A DNA stretch of 64,000 nucleotides from Paraburkholderia sp. Ac-20340 (GTDB lineage Bacteria; Pseudomonadota; Gammaproteobacteria; Burkholderiales; Burkholderiaceae): positions 420,408 to 484,407 of the forward strand of contig NZ_JAAGPR010000003.1 of assembly GCF_017104965.1 (NCBI RefSeq). Reading direction: 5' to 3'. A program made the position numbers and the translations under genes. Shown here one piece after another: positions 20,528-28,064 of this stretch. The notes under the pieces are model-generated. The model did not search any database, had not been told where the DNA came from, and saw only the letters and a program-made list of their open reading frames with translations. Every line of letters begins with the position of its first letter. The first letter of the stretch is position 1.

Positions 20528-20764
20528 TTAAATTGCGCTGGCCTGCGGCAGCGGCGCGGCGCTACGCAGCGCCTTCACCGGCGCTTTCATTTCGGTGCCA
20601 TCGCCTACCAGGCCGTATGACACGGCGCGCGCGAGTTCTGCGCTCACCTGATCGGCGGCCAGAGGGAATTGTTGCTCGGCGGTATTCCACGCATGAAGCC
20701 ATGCGACTGCTGCAAGGGGCACGATCAGTGCCACCGGCCAATACACCACTATTTTCTTTTTCAT
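20528..20764 (-). CDS. small membrane-anchored or exported protein, unknown function
   Basis: A 78-residue protein starting MKKKIVVYWPVALIVPLAAVAWLHAWNT: a basic start and a hydrophobic stretch (about 6-23) that could be a signal peptide or a single anchor. The rest is polar, with ADQVSAELARAVSYGLVGDG, and ends in a Pro/Ala-rich tail. The start ATG at 20762-20764 is preferred to an upstream ATG because it begins at the KKK signal. It is not recognised. It lies after lutB on the same strand, 176 bases away. Confidence 0.55.
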   Translation of the reverse strand: MKKKIVVYWPVALIVPLAAVAWLHAWNTAEQQFPLAADQVSAELARAVSYGLVGDGTEMKAPVKALRSAAPLPQASAI

Positions 20765-20940
20765 GATGCGACTCTCTATCGACTGTGGGGCGATGAGTTC
20801 GGACGCACTATCGCCAGTCGAAATGATATAGAGGTTCGCAATCAGGAAAAACCCGGCAAAGTCGAACACACTGTTGCCGCAGATTAAACAGTGGCTGCAT
20901 TGCGCTTGACGACGCCTGCGCGGAGGCGTCGCCGTGGGCA

Positions 20941-22380
20941 TCAGCTACGCTTGCGCGCCGGGACGTTGGCGTCCAGATGCGTGTGGCGCGCCGCGTAGAG
21001 TTCGCGGAAAGTTCGCCCAACCGGCGCGGGCATGTCGCGGCCGTCCGTCCAGCCGCGCGCGAACGGCAGCTTGCGGATCAGGCGCGCCTGCCCGCCCAGA
21101 CGCTCCAGTATCCGCACGCCGAGTTTGGTGAGCAGCCCATACGCGGTGGGGTGCAGCGCCAGCCAGCCCCAGGCGGCCAATGCCGCGCGCTCGCGCCACG
21201 GCCGCAACCGGCGCTCGGTCTGCTTCTCGCGCAACTTGCGCAGCAGATCCGAAAGCGGAATGCCCACCGGGCAGACACTGTTGCACTCGCCGCACAACGT
21301 AGCGGCCTGCGGCAGGTCCAGCGCCTTGTCGATGCCCACGTAGCTGGGCGTGAGCACCGAACCCATCGGCCCCGGATAGACCCAGCCGTAAGCGTGGCCA
21401 CCCACCTTCTGATACACCGGGCAGTGGTTCATACAGGCGCCGCAACGTATACAGCGCAGCATCTCCTGGAACTCGCCGCCGATCAGCCCGGTGCGCCCGC
21501 CATCGACGAGCACGACATACATATGCTCAGGGCCGTCCTGATCGTCCGCGCCGCGCGGGCCGGTGAGCATCGAAAAATAATTCGATGTGGCCTGCCCGGT
21601 TGCCGAACGCGGCAGCAAACGCATCGCGGTGGCCAGATCCTCGAGCGTCGGCAGAATCTTTTCGATCCCGGTGACGGCCACGTGCACGCGCGGCATCACC
21701 GTACACATGCCTTCGTTGCCCTCGTTCGTGACCAGCACGACCGAACCGGTTTCCGCGACGAGGAAATTGCCGCCCGTCACGCCCATATCCGCCGACAGAA
21801 AATGGGGGCGCAGCACTTCGCGCGCCTCGCGCGTCATGTCGGGAATCTCGGTCAGGCGCGGCTTGTCGTGCGTGCGTGCGAAGAGATCGGCGATCTCATC
21901 CTTATCCTTGTGCACGACGGGCGCGATGATATGGCTGGGCGGCTCGTTGTTGTTGATCTGCAGGATGTATTCGCCGAGATCGGTTTCGATGGACTGCACG
22001 CCCATCTCCGCGAGCACGGTGTTGAGCTGCATTTCCTCCGACACCATCGACTTGGTCTTGATGACCTTGCGCACTTCATGCCGGCGCGCGATATCCGCGA
22101 CCAGTTTTGCCGCGTCGCGGGCCGTTTCGGCAAACAGCACCGTTACGCCGCGCCGCGTGGCTTCGGCCTCGAACTGCTCGATCCAGGCGTCCAGATTCTC
22201 CAGCGCGCGGTTGCGGCGCTCCTTGAGTGCGGCGCGCGTGGCTTCGAAGTCGATCGCCGTGATCGCCTCCGCGCGCGCGCTGACGAACTTGGTCGACAGC
22301 TTCTTGAGGTTGTGTTGCAGGCGCTGATCGGCCAGCTTCTGGCCGGCGCGTGCCTTGAATTGCATCGACGTAACTTGCAT
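20941..22380 (-). CDS. lutB: LutB, L-lactate oxidation iron-sulfur protein
   Basis: Iron-sulfur subunit (479 residues) of the LutABC-type L-lactate dehydrogenase system, also known as YkgF. It has an N-terminal LUD domain (about 60-300, with KTKSMVSEEM and GVTGGNFLVAETGSVVLVTNEGN) and a C-terminal ferredoxin-like part with two [4Fe-4S] motifs: CIRCGACMNHCPVY and CGECNSVCPVGIP. The start MQVTSMQFKARAG at 22378-22380 is chosen; a second ATG five codons later is equally possible. It follows lutA after 38 bases. A typical third partner, lutC, is not found next to it. Confidence 0.92.
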   Translation of the reverse strand: MQVTSMQFKARAGQKLADQRLQHNLKKLSTKFVSARAEAITAIDFEATRAALKERRNRALENLDAWIEQFEAEATRRGVTVLFAETARDAAKLVADIARRHEVRKVIKTKSMVSEEMQLNTVLAEMGVQSIETDLGEYILQINNNEPPSHIIAPVVHKDKDEIADLFARTHDKPRLTEIPDMTREAREVLRPHFLSADMGVTGGNFLVAETGSVVLVTNEGNEGMCTVMPRVHVAVTGIEKILPTLEDLATAMRLLPRSATGQATSNYFSMLTGPRGADDQDGPEHMYVVLVDGGRTGLIGGEFQEMLRCIRCGACMNHCPVYQKVGGHAYGWVYPGPMGSVLTPSYVGIDKALDLPQAATLCGECNSVCPVGIPLSDLLRKLREKQTERRLRPWRERAALAAWGWLALHPTAYGLLTKLGVRILERLGGQARLIRKLPFARGWTDGRDMPAPVGRTFRELYAARHTHLDANVPARKRS

Positions 22381-22418
22381 GGCGTGGGGAGCGTGAGTTG
22401 TCGTGAATGCCGGCGGTT

Positions 22419-23141
22419 TCAGATGTCGCCGGCCAGCACCTGGGCGATATGCAGCACGCGCGTGCTGTGGTCGCCGGTGCGGCGCAAGCGCCCTTCGATA
22501 TTCAGCATGCAGCCCAGGTCGCCGAGCACCACCGTGCCCGCCCCGCTCGCCTGCACGTTCATGCATTTTTCGTCGGCAATGGCGGTGGAAATCTCACCGT
22601 ACTTGACCGCAAAAGTGCCACCAAAACCGCAGCAGTGCTCGCAATCCTTCATTTCCTGCACCTGCACGCCACGCTGCGCGAGCAGTTCGCGCGGTTGCGC
22701 CTTCACGCCCAGCTCGCGCAGACCCGCACACGAATCGTGGTAGGTGACCGGCCCGCGAAACTCGCCTTCCGGCAGCGAGACGCGCGCGACATTCACCAGG
22801 AAATCGGTCAGCTCGTAGACGCGCTCGCGCAACTTGCCGTAGCGCGCCATGAGTTCGGGATCATCGCGAAAGAGATCGCCAAAATGCACGCGAATCATGC
22901 CGCCGCACGATCCCGAGGGCACCACCACGTAATCGAACTGCTCGAATTCGCGCAGCGTCTTTTCCGCCAGATCGCGCGCCAGCGCGCGTTCGCCCGAGTT
23001 GTAGGCCGGCTGGCCGCAACAGGTCTGCGCGGGCGGCACGACGACTTCGTAGCCGGCTTCTTCGATCAGCTTGAGCGTCGAAAAGCCGATTTCGGGGCGC
23101 ATCGTGTCGATAAGACAGGTGACGAACAGGCCGACTCGCAT
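22419..23141 (-). CDS. lutA: LutA, lactate oxidation CCG-domain subunit
   Basis: A 240-residue protein with two cysteine-rich CCG domains, as in LutA/YkgE and the GlpC/heterodisulfide reductase family. The two motifs are visible as PPAQTCCGQPAYNSG (about 37-51) and DCEHCCGFGGTFAVKYGEIS (about 165-185). With LutB it oxidises lactate to pyruvate. The start ATG at 23139-23141 follows an AGAGGA ribosome site. The IclR gene is divergent from it across a 213-base gap. Confidence 0.92.
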   Translation of the reverse strand: MRVGLFVTCLIDTMRPEIGFSTLKLIEEAGYEVVVPPAQTCCGQPAYNSGERALARDLAEKTLREFEQFDYVVVPSGSCGGMIRVHFGDLFRDDPELMARYGKLRERVYELTDFLVNVARVSLPEGEFRGPVTYHDSCAGLRELGVKAQPRELLAQRGVQVQEMKDCEHCCGFGGTFAVKYGEISTAIADEKCMNVQASGAGTVVLGDLGCMLNIEGRLRRTGDHSTRVLHIAQVLAGDI

Positions 23142-23266
23142 GGGGGAAATCCTCTAGAAAGCATCGAAAACCGTCCCCGATTATCCGTTGTTTCGCCGCC
23201 TGTACCAACGCAGAACTGCCCCAGGGCGTTGCTGCCGCAGCGCAGCAAGCGCTTCCCGCAAGACGC

Positions 23267-23294
23267 TTACTTTTTTCACAATACGAGATACAAT
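23267..23294 (+). promoter_or_regulatory. possible promoter of the IclR gene
   Basis: TTACTT and TACAAT with a 16-base spacer; the -10 is good, the -35 poor. The A/T-rich stretch TTTTTTCACAATACG to ACAATGAATTTTTG around it has weak inverted symmetry (TTCA...TGAA) and may hold a regulator site in the divergent lutA-iclR gap. Confidence 0.35.
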
Positions 23295-23354
23295 GAATTT
23301 TTGCTTCCCGCACCTATCCCGCGTCAAACGAATCTGTACCCGGAAAACGCCCCC

Positions 23355-24155
23355 ATGACCGACACCAATCCAGATCCGAAGACCTCGATTCAGGTGATCG
23401 AGCGCATGATGCGCCTGCTCGATGCGCTTGCTGCGCATACCGACCCGGTCAGCCTGAAGGAACTCGCGCAACGCACGGAACTGCATCCGTCCACCGCGCA
23501 CCGCATTCTCAACGACATGGTGAGCTGCCGCCTTGTCGATCGCTCGGACCCGGGCACGTATCGGCTTGGCATGCGCCTGCTGGAGCTTGGCAATCTGGTC
23601 AAGGCACGCCTTTCCGTGCGCGACGCGGCGCTTTCGCCGATGCGTGAACTCCACCGCCTCACGGGCCAGACGGTGAATCTGTCCGTCCGCCAGGGCGACG
23701 AGATCGTCTACATCGAGCGCGCGTATTCGGAGCGCTCGGGCATGCAGGTCGTGCGTGCGATCGGTGGCCGTGCGCCGCTGCATCTCACCTCAGTGGGCAA
23801 GCTCTTTCTGGCCGCCGACGAAGCAACGCGCGTTCGCGCCTACGCGACGCGCACCGGTCTTTCGGGCCATACGCGCAACAGCATCACGGATCTGAGCCGC
23901 CTCGAACGCGAACTCGCTCATGTGCGCCAGGAATCCTGCGCGCGCGACAACGAGGAACTCGAACTAGGTGTGCGCTGCATCGCAGCCGGGATCTACGACG
24001 ATACCGGCAAGCTGGTCGCGGGTCTGTCGCTCTCCGCCCCTGCCGATCGACTGCAGGATTCGTGGCTGGGACAACTGAGCAAGACGGCGCTCACGATTTC
24101 GGAATCGCTCGGCTACCACGCCGAACCCGCCGAAGGTCACGTGCAGCACGCTTGA
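23355..24155 (+). CDS. IclR-family transcriptional regulator
   Basis: A 266-residue regulator with an N-terminal winged helix-turn-helix (about 12-75: SIQVIERMMRLLDALAA, VSLKELAQRTELHPSTAHRILNDM) and a C-terminal effector domain (about 90-255, with GETVYIERAYSE-like VYIERAYSERSGMQVV and LHLTSVGKLFLA). It is divergent from lutA, so control of lactate oxidation is a reasonable inference; no ligand can be read from the sequence. The start ATG at 23355 gives the usual short leader before the HTH. Confidence 0.88.
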   Translation: MTDTNPDPKTSIQVIERMMRLLDALAAHTDPVSLKELAQRTELHPSTAHRILNDMVSCRLVDRSDPGTYRLGMRLLELGNLVKARLSVRDAALSPMRELHRLTGQTVNLSVRQGDEIVYIERAYSERSGMQVVRAIGGRAPLHLTSVGKLFLAADEATRVRAYATRTGLSGHTRNSITDLSRLERELAHVRQESCARDNEELELGVRCIAAGIYDDTGKLVAGLSLSAPADRLQDSWLGQLSKTALTISESLGYHAEPAEGHVQHA

Positions 24156-24188
24156 GCGCGCCTGCCTCGATAGCGGCAAGCACGCCTC

Positions 24189-24713
24189 TCACGTAACGAG
24201 TTCGGCCAGTTGACGCTTGACGCGCGCATCGACTTCGCGCGCGTCTTTCGCCAGATTGACCTGCTTGGCCGTACACGCGGTATCGAGCAAAGCGGCGTCG
24301 ATGCTATAACCCTCGCGCGCACTCAGCCACGTGAGGATATCGCCCAGATGCCAGAGCGACGGACTGCCCTCGTGCACTGGCTGCGGGAAATCCGCCACGT
24401 GCGCGAGCATCAGCTTGCGCATGTTCTGCCGCGACATTCCCGTTAGATCCGCAACGTCGGTCAGGCCGACGAAGTCCGGTGCGGCCTCGACCAGGCGCGC
24501 CAACGGCACCGCCTCTTTCACGTTCTGCAACGCCGTATAGATCGCTGCCCACGCGCTTTCGCTGTCACGTGCGAAGGCCAGCGCGATGCGCCCCGGCAGT
24601 CCCACGCCGATGGTGGCGTCGTCACAGCCGGCTTGCGCGAGGCGCTCGATCAGTTCGTCCTGGTCGCAGTCTTCGGGCGCAAGTTGATACTTGAGCGTGA
24701 ATACATAGTTCAT
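24189..24713 (-). CDS. HTH-containing protein, second gene of a small two-gene module
   Basis: A 174-residue protein. The N-terminal half (about 1-75) looks like a small alpha/beta domain: YVFTLKYQL, then DELIERLAQAGCDDATIGVG and GRIALAFARDSESAWAAI. The middle (about 83-105) reads as a helix-turn-helix, FVGLTDVADLTGMSRQNMRKLM, like MerR/Xre-type recognition. The end (about 108-170) has SLWHLGDILTWLS. It is the likely DNA-binding partner, and perhaps repressor or antitoxin, of the small protein encoded 13 bases upstream. The gene has a good AGGAGT ribosome site. The family is not recognised by name. Confidence 0.75.
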   Translation of the reverse strand: MNYVFTLKYQLAPEDCDQDELIERLAQAGCDDATIGVGLPGRIALAFARDSESAWAAIYTALQNVKEAVPLARLVEAAPDFVGLTDVADLTGMSRQNMRKLMLAHVADFPQPVHEGSPSLWHLGDILTWLSAREGYSIDAALLDTACTAKQVNLAKDAREVDARVKRQLAELVT

Positions 24714-24726
24714 GCGTCACTCCTGC

Positions 24727-25035
24727 TTAATGGTTCGCTGCGGTTCCACTGCCGTTGCGCTGCCGCGCAGACGGCACAGGCGGGGTTTTGGCGCACAGCG
24801 CGCTACAGTTATCGACCACGCGCTTCAAAAGGTGCGCATGATTGCCCGCATTGCGCGGCGTGCTCCAGATGCTCGTAATGCAGAATTCCCCGCAGCGGCA
24901 ATCGGTCTGCTTTGCAGGGCAATACATCCTTCCCCACGCGTGACCGTTGCCTTTGCTTTGTCGTACTAACCAACCTTGTGCTTCAGCGTAAGCCAGTGCG
25001 GCTTCGATCTCTTTCTTTGGATGCGTTCGTCTCAT
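24727..25035 (-). CDS. small HicA-like protein with a cysteine cluster
   Basis: A 102-residue basic protein. The order of elements resembles HicA toxins (a dsRBD-like fold): helix KKEIEAALAYAEAQGW, strand, then a glycine-flanked histidine GNGHAWG (His32, where HicA has GSH), a strand ITSIWSTPR, and a last helix NHAHLLKRVVDNC. Unlike classical HicA it carries a cluster Cys39, Cys46, Cys48, Cys52 in the loop, which could bind zinc. The tail after about residue 80 is Pro/Ser-rich and looks disordered. It is the first gene of a pair with the HTH protein, with a promoter ending about 10 bases before its ATG. Toxin activity is an inference from fold pattern and layout only. Confidence 0.7.
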   Translation of the reverse strand: MRRTHPKKEIEAALAYAEAQGWLVRQSKGNGHAWGRMYCPAKQTDCRCGEFCITSIWSTPRNAGNHAHLLKRVVDNCSALCAKTPPVPSARQRNGSGTAANH

Positions 25036-25045
25036 CGGCGAGCCC

Positions 25046-25074
25046 AGTGTATGTGCCGCCCATCAGGTTGTCAA
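25046..25074 (-). promoter_or_regulatory. sigma-70 promoter of the two-gene module
   Basis: On the minus strand TTGACA (25069-25074) and TACACT (25046-25051) with a 17-base spacer. The ATG is 10 bases beyond the -10, so the start site would be 2-4 bases before it, giving a leaderless message. Confidence 0.7.
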
Positions 25075-25083
25075 TTGACAACC
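25066..25083. promoter_or_regulatory. palindromic operator over the -35
   Basis: Perfect 18-bp palindrome GGTTGTCAATTGACAACC. It contains the -35 TTGACA, so a bound repressor would shut the promoter off. The HTH protein of the same operon is the natural candidate. Confidence 0.7.
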
Positions 25084-25228
25084 GTCAAACGAGAGGCGGA
25101 CGATTCGCCATACCCGGTTGGGCATCGCGTGTCGAAACACTGAAAATTCTGCCGATGGAATCGCGGCTCAAACAGCCGTCCGGATGGCGTAGGAAAACCT
25201 GATCGCCCTGCGGCCCTGAAAGCGATCG

Positions 25229-25262
25229 CAGAAAAACAAACGCCCCGCAAAAGCGGGGCGTT
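25229..25262 (-). terminator. intrinsic terminator after pbpG
   Basis: Perfect 10-bp stem (25239-25248 with 25253-25262, arm AACGCCCCGC), four-base loop. On the minus strand TTTGTTTTTC follows. It is 33 bases beyond the pbpG stop. Confidence 0.85.
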
Positions 25263-25294
25263 CGAAAGACAAAAACGGCGTGCAGCGCGACGAA

Positions 25295-26476
25295 TCAGGT
25301 ACCCGCGCCGCCGGCGTCCGCGCTCGTGATGCGCGGTTGCTGGTCCGCACCACCGTTATCGAGCCACGTGCGCACACGGGTCGCATCGGCGAAACGCGAA
25401 TACTTGCCGCTCGAATCGAGCAGCACCATGATGACCGGACGGCCATGGATGGTCGATTGCATGACGAGGCACTCGCCCGCTTCGTTGATGAAGCCGGTCT
25501 TCTGCAGGCCGATATCCCACGACGGGTTACGCACCAGCGCATTCGTGCTGTTGTAGGCCAGCGTGCGCTTGCCGGTGTTCACGTCGTAGCTGTGATCGGT
25601 CGAAAACTGGCGGATCATCGGGTACTGGTACGCCGCGTTCACCATCTTCACGAGATCGCGCGCGGTCGAGACATTGTGGCTCGTCAGACCGGTCGAGTTC
25701 TCGAAGTGCGTGTCGGTCATGCCGAGTTGCTTCGCCTTCGCGTTCATCGCCGCGATAAAGGCCGGACGGCCGCCCGGGTAGTAGCGCGAGAGCGCCGCTG
25801 CCGCACGGTTTTCCGAGGCCATCAGCGCGATGTGCAGCATGTCTTCACGCGAGAGCACCGAACCCACCGAAAGGCGCGAACCCGTGTTCTTCTCGAAGTC
25901 GCGGTCTTCGTCGGTGACTTCGATCTGCTCGGTGAGCGGCGCCTTCGAATCGAGCACGACCATGGCGGTCATGAGCTTCGAGATTGAGGCGATCGGCACC
26001 ACGGCGCGCGAGTTCTTGTCGAACAGCGGCTCGAGCGAATTCTGGTCGACCACATAAGCCACGCCCGAACGCAGCATCAGCGAATCCGGCGTCTCATGCA
26101 GGCCGAACGCCTGACCGACGCTCGGCTGACGCGGCTCGAACGCCACGCGACGCACCGCCGTGTGATGACGGCCATTCATCGAGTAGCTGACGCGGCGCTT
26201 TTTCGCCGCGGGACGCGCATCGTCGTCCTTTGCGGCGACGGTGCGGGTTGCGCCCGCCTTCTTCGCGACCTTCGCAGGCGCGTCGGCTTTTGCAACCTTC
26301 TTGGTGGCCTTCTTGGCCTTCGCCGTTTTTGCGGCGGCGGTGTTCTGCGACGCAGCAAAAGCACCCTCGGGCGCTAGCAGCGTCGCACTGATGGCCACGG
26401 AAACAGCCACCGACAGCGCGGTGCTGACAACCGATGAGGGCACCAGTCTGAACGACAGGAACTTGTCGGATTTCAT
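25295..26476 (-). CDS. pbpG: D-alanyl-D-alanine endopeptidase (PBP7-type)
   Basis: Periplasmic murein hydrolase that cuts D-Ala-meso-DAP cross-links. The 393-residue protein has a signal peptide (1-42, ending AFAA), a Lys/Ala-rich linker (about 46-93), and a S11-type transpeptidase fold with the three motifs: SISK (Ser164-Lys167), SEN (221-223) and KTG (325-327, in LQKTGFIN). The start MKSDKFLSF at 26474-26476 begins the signal peptide. The linker is longer and more basic than in E. coli PbpG. It has its own promoter and terminator. Confidence 0.92.
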   Translation of the reverse strand: MKSDKFLSFRLVPSSVVSTALSVAVSVAISATLLAPEGAFAASQNTAAAKTAKAKKATKKVAKADAPAKVAKKAGATRTVAAKDDDARPAAKKRRVSYSMNGRHHTAVRRVAFEPRQPSVGQAFGLHETPDSLMLRSGVAYVVDQNSLEPLFDKNSRAVVPIASISKLMTAMVVLDSKAPLTEQIEVTDEDRDFEKNTGSRLSVGSVLSREDMLHIALMASENRAAAALSRYYPGGRPAFIAAMNAKAKQLGMTDTHFENSTGLTSHNVSTARDLVKMVNAAYQYPMIRQFSTDHSYDVNTGKRTLAYNSTNALVRNPSWDIGLQKTGFINEAGECLVMQSTIHGRPVIMVLLDSSGKYSRFADATRVRTWLDNGGADQQPRITSADAGGAGT

Positions 26477-26511
26477 TGGTGTTCTGGATGAAGCGGCGGG
26501 ATCGTTCGCCA

Positions 26512-26540
26512 AGTGTAGTAAAACCACGAAAAATTCGCAA
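26512..26540 (-). promoter_or_regulatory. sigma-70 promoter of pbpG
   Basis: On the minus strand TTGCGA (26535-26540) and TACACT (26512-26517), 17-base spacer. The -10 ends 35 bases before the start codon. Confidence 0.65.
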
Positions 26541-27083
26541 ATTGAAGCACTTATGGCTACTCGTTAAACCGAAGTCTGGTTTTTGATTGAGCAGACCAAT
26601 GTACTTCACGCATTCGATGGAGTCAGACAATCGACCGGACGGCCCCACCCTGCCGCGCCTTGCGCCGACAACGTTTGCTGTCGCCTACGCATTAACGGCG
26701 CGCGTCAAAGTTAACTTTATGTGGGATAAATACCGAGGACGTTGCTCTGACATCCATGCCGCCGAACCACGCGACGCGGGTTCGACTGCAATAACCGCTT
26801 AACGTTCCATGTAGGAATCCGGTGGACGCACCCTGGTGCATTCCCTGACAGAACCTCATGGGACCGGACTGCGCGCACCACAAAAACCCAGTTTGCGCCG
26901 TCAGACTCAATCTTGCCAGAACCAGCGCGCATATGCGCATCCTTGTCAGGCAAGGGATTGCGGGAAATGACGCGTGGACACCGTGCCGCAGCTCGACGCA
27001 AATAGTCTTCGCACCCCCATGCCACTCGCATAAGTACTTGTTTAACAATACTTTAATGAGATTGTGCGCCGCATCAAAAGTCC
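26541..27083. other. long intergenic region between pbpG and the phasin gene
   Basis: About 540 bases with lower coding character than the rest of the window. A 132-codon open frame on the minus strand has no ribosome site and an odd composition rich in Cys, Gly and Arg, so I do not call it a gene. A 12-bp palindrome GCGCATATGCGC lies near 26928. I can support no RNA gene or repeat here. Confidence 0.4.
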
Positions 27084-27111
27084 TTGACATTCATCTGTGC
27101 CGACCTAAAAT
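27084..27111 (+). promoter_or_regulatory. sigma-70 promoter of the phasin gene
   Basis: TTGACA (27084-27089) and TAAAAT (27106-27111) with a 16-base spacer. It predicts a leader of roughly 105 bases before the phasin ATG, long enough for post-transcriptional control. Confidence 0.75.
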
Positions 27112-27225
27112 CAGGATCAATGTTGCGACGCACAAAGCTGTAACAGCGTCTGACAGACCACCAGAGTCTTGCCACTTACTCCAGGCGACCCACCTACGAG
27201 GCCGCCACCATCCAGGAGCGTAAAC

Positions 27226-27798
27226 ATGAGTCTGCTGACCCCTGAGCAATTCGCCGCTGCACAGAAAGCCAACCTCGAAACCCTGTTCGGTCTGACCGGC
27301 AAGGCCTTCGAAAGCGTGGAAAAGCTCGTCGAATTGAACCTTCAGGCCGTTCGCTCGAATCTGGCGGAATCGCAGGAGCACGCCCAGCGCGCTCTGTCGG
27401 CAAAGGACGCGCAGGAATTCTTCGCGCTGCAGTCGAGCTACGCCCAGCCGCTCGCAGAAAAGGTCCTCTCGTACGGCCGCCACGTTTATGAAATCGCCTC
27501 GGCTACGCAAGCCGAGTTCGCGAAGGTTGCTGAAGCTCATTACGAAGAACAGAACCGCAAGGTGCAATCGCTCGTCGACAACGTCGCGAAGAACGCACCG
27601 GCTGGTTCGGAAACCGCTGTCGCCGTGATCAAGTCGGCCATCAACGCCGCCAACACCACGTACGAAACGGTCCACAAGGCAACGAAGCAAGCTGTCGAAA
27701 TGGCAGAAAGCAACTTCAACGCCGCTACGGCTGCTGCCAGCAAGGCTGCTGCCCAGGCTTCGCGTTCGGCCGCTGCTGCCGCCAAGAAGCCGGCCTGA
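27226..27798 (+). CDS. phaP: phasin (PHA granule-associated protein)
   Basis: A 190-residue amphipathic, nearly all-helical protein that coats polyhydroxyalkanoate granules. The family signature is visible as [37 protein letters not shown] near the start. The end is an Ala/Lys-rich tail (about 160-190, [18 protein letters not shown]). The start MSLLTPEQF at 27226 has AGGAG eight bases upstream. It has a strong promoter and its own terminator, as expected for an abundant protein. Several phasin paralogues are usual in Burkholderiales, so the symbol is used for the family. Confidence 0.93.
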   Translation: MSLLTPEQFAAAQKANLETLFGLTGKAFESVEKLVELNLQAVRSNLAESQEHAQRALSAKDAQEFFALQSSYAQPLAEKVLSYGRHVYEIASATQAEFAKVAEAHYEEQNRKVQSLVDNVAKNAPAGSETAVAVIKSAINAANTTYETVHKATKQAVEMAESNFNAATAAASKAAAQASRSAAAAAKKPA

Positions 27799-27921
27799 GT
27801 TTCAAGGCCGTCCAGCATTGCGCTAAAGGGGCGCATCGCGAAGTTCGCGGCCCTGCCTTGAACTTCGCCCGCGCCTCGCGCCGGATCTGACGCTCCGGCA
27901 TGCCGCCCGGCATGTCGCTTG

Positions 27922-27951
27922 CCCGGTCACCGGTGACCGGGAATCTTTTTT
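27922..27951 (+). terminator. terminator after the phasin gene
   Basis: Perfect palindrome at 27922-27941 (halves CCCGGTCACC and GGTGACCGGG) followed by AATCTTTTTT. Confidence 0.7.
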
Positions 27952-27993
27952 ACGCTCCGGCGCCTCTCGCACCCTCTGGCGTTACCCAAATAG

Positions 27994-28027
27994 AAAACGG
28001 CGCACTCCTCGCGGAGTGCGCCGTTTT
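27994..28027. terminator. bidirectional terminator between phaP and lpdA
   Basis: 15-bp stem (27994-28008 with 28013-28027, arm AAAACGGCGCACTCC), loop of four, T-run on both strands. It ends the pyruvate dehydrogenase operon 37 bases after the lpdA stop. Confidence 0.85.
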
Positions 28028-28064
28028 ACTTTCACGCGCGCCACCGAAGCGGCGCGGCGCGAAT

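Noticed and set aside
26692..27090. 132-codon frame on the minus strand in the pbpG-phasin gap
   Set aside because: No ribosome site, odd Cys/Gly/Arg-rich translation, and it overlaps the phasin promoter.
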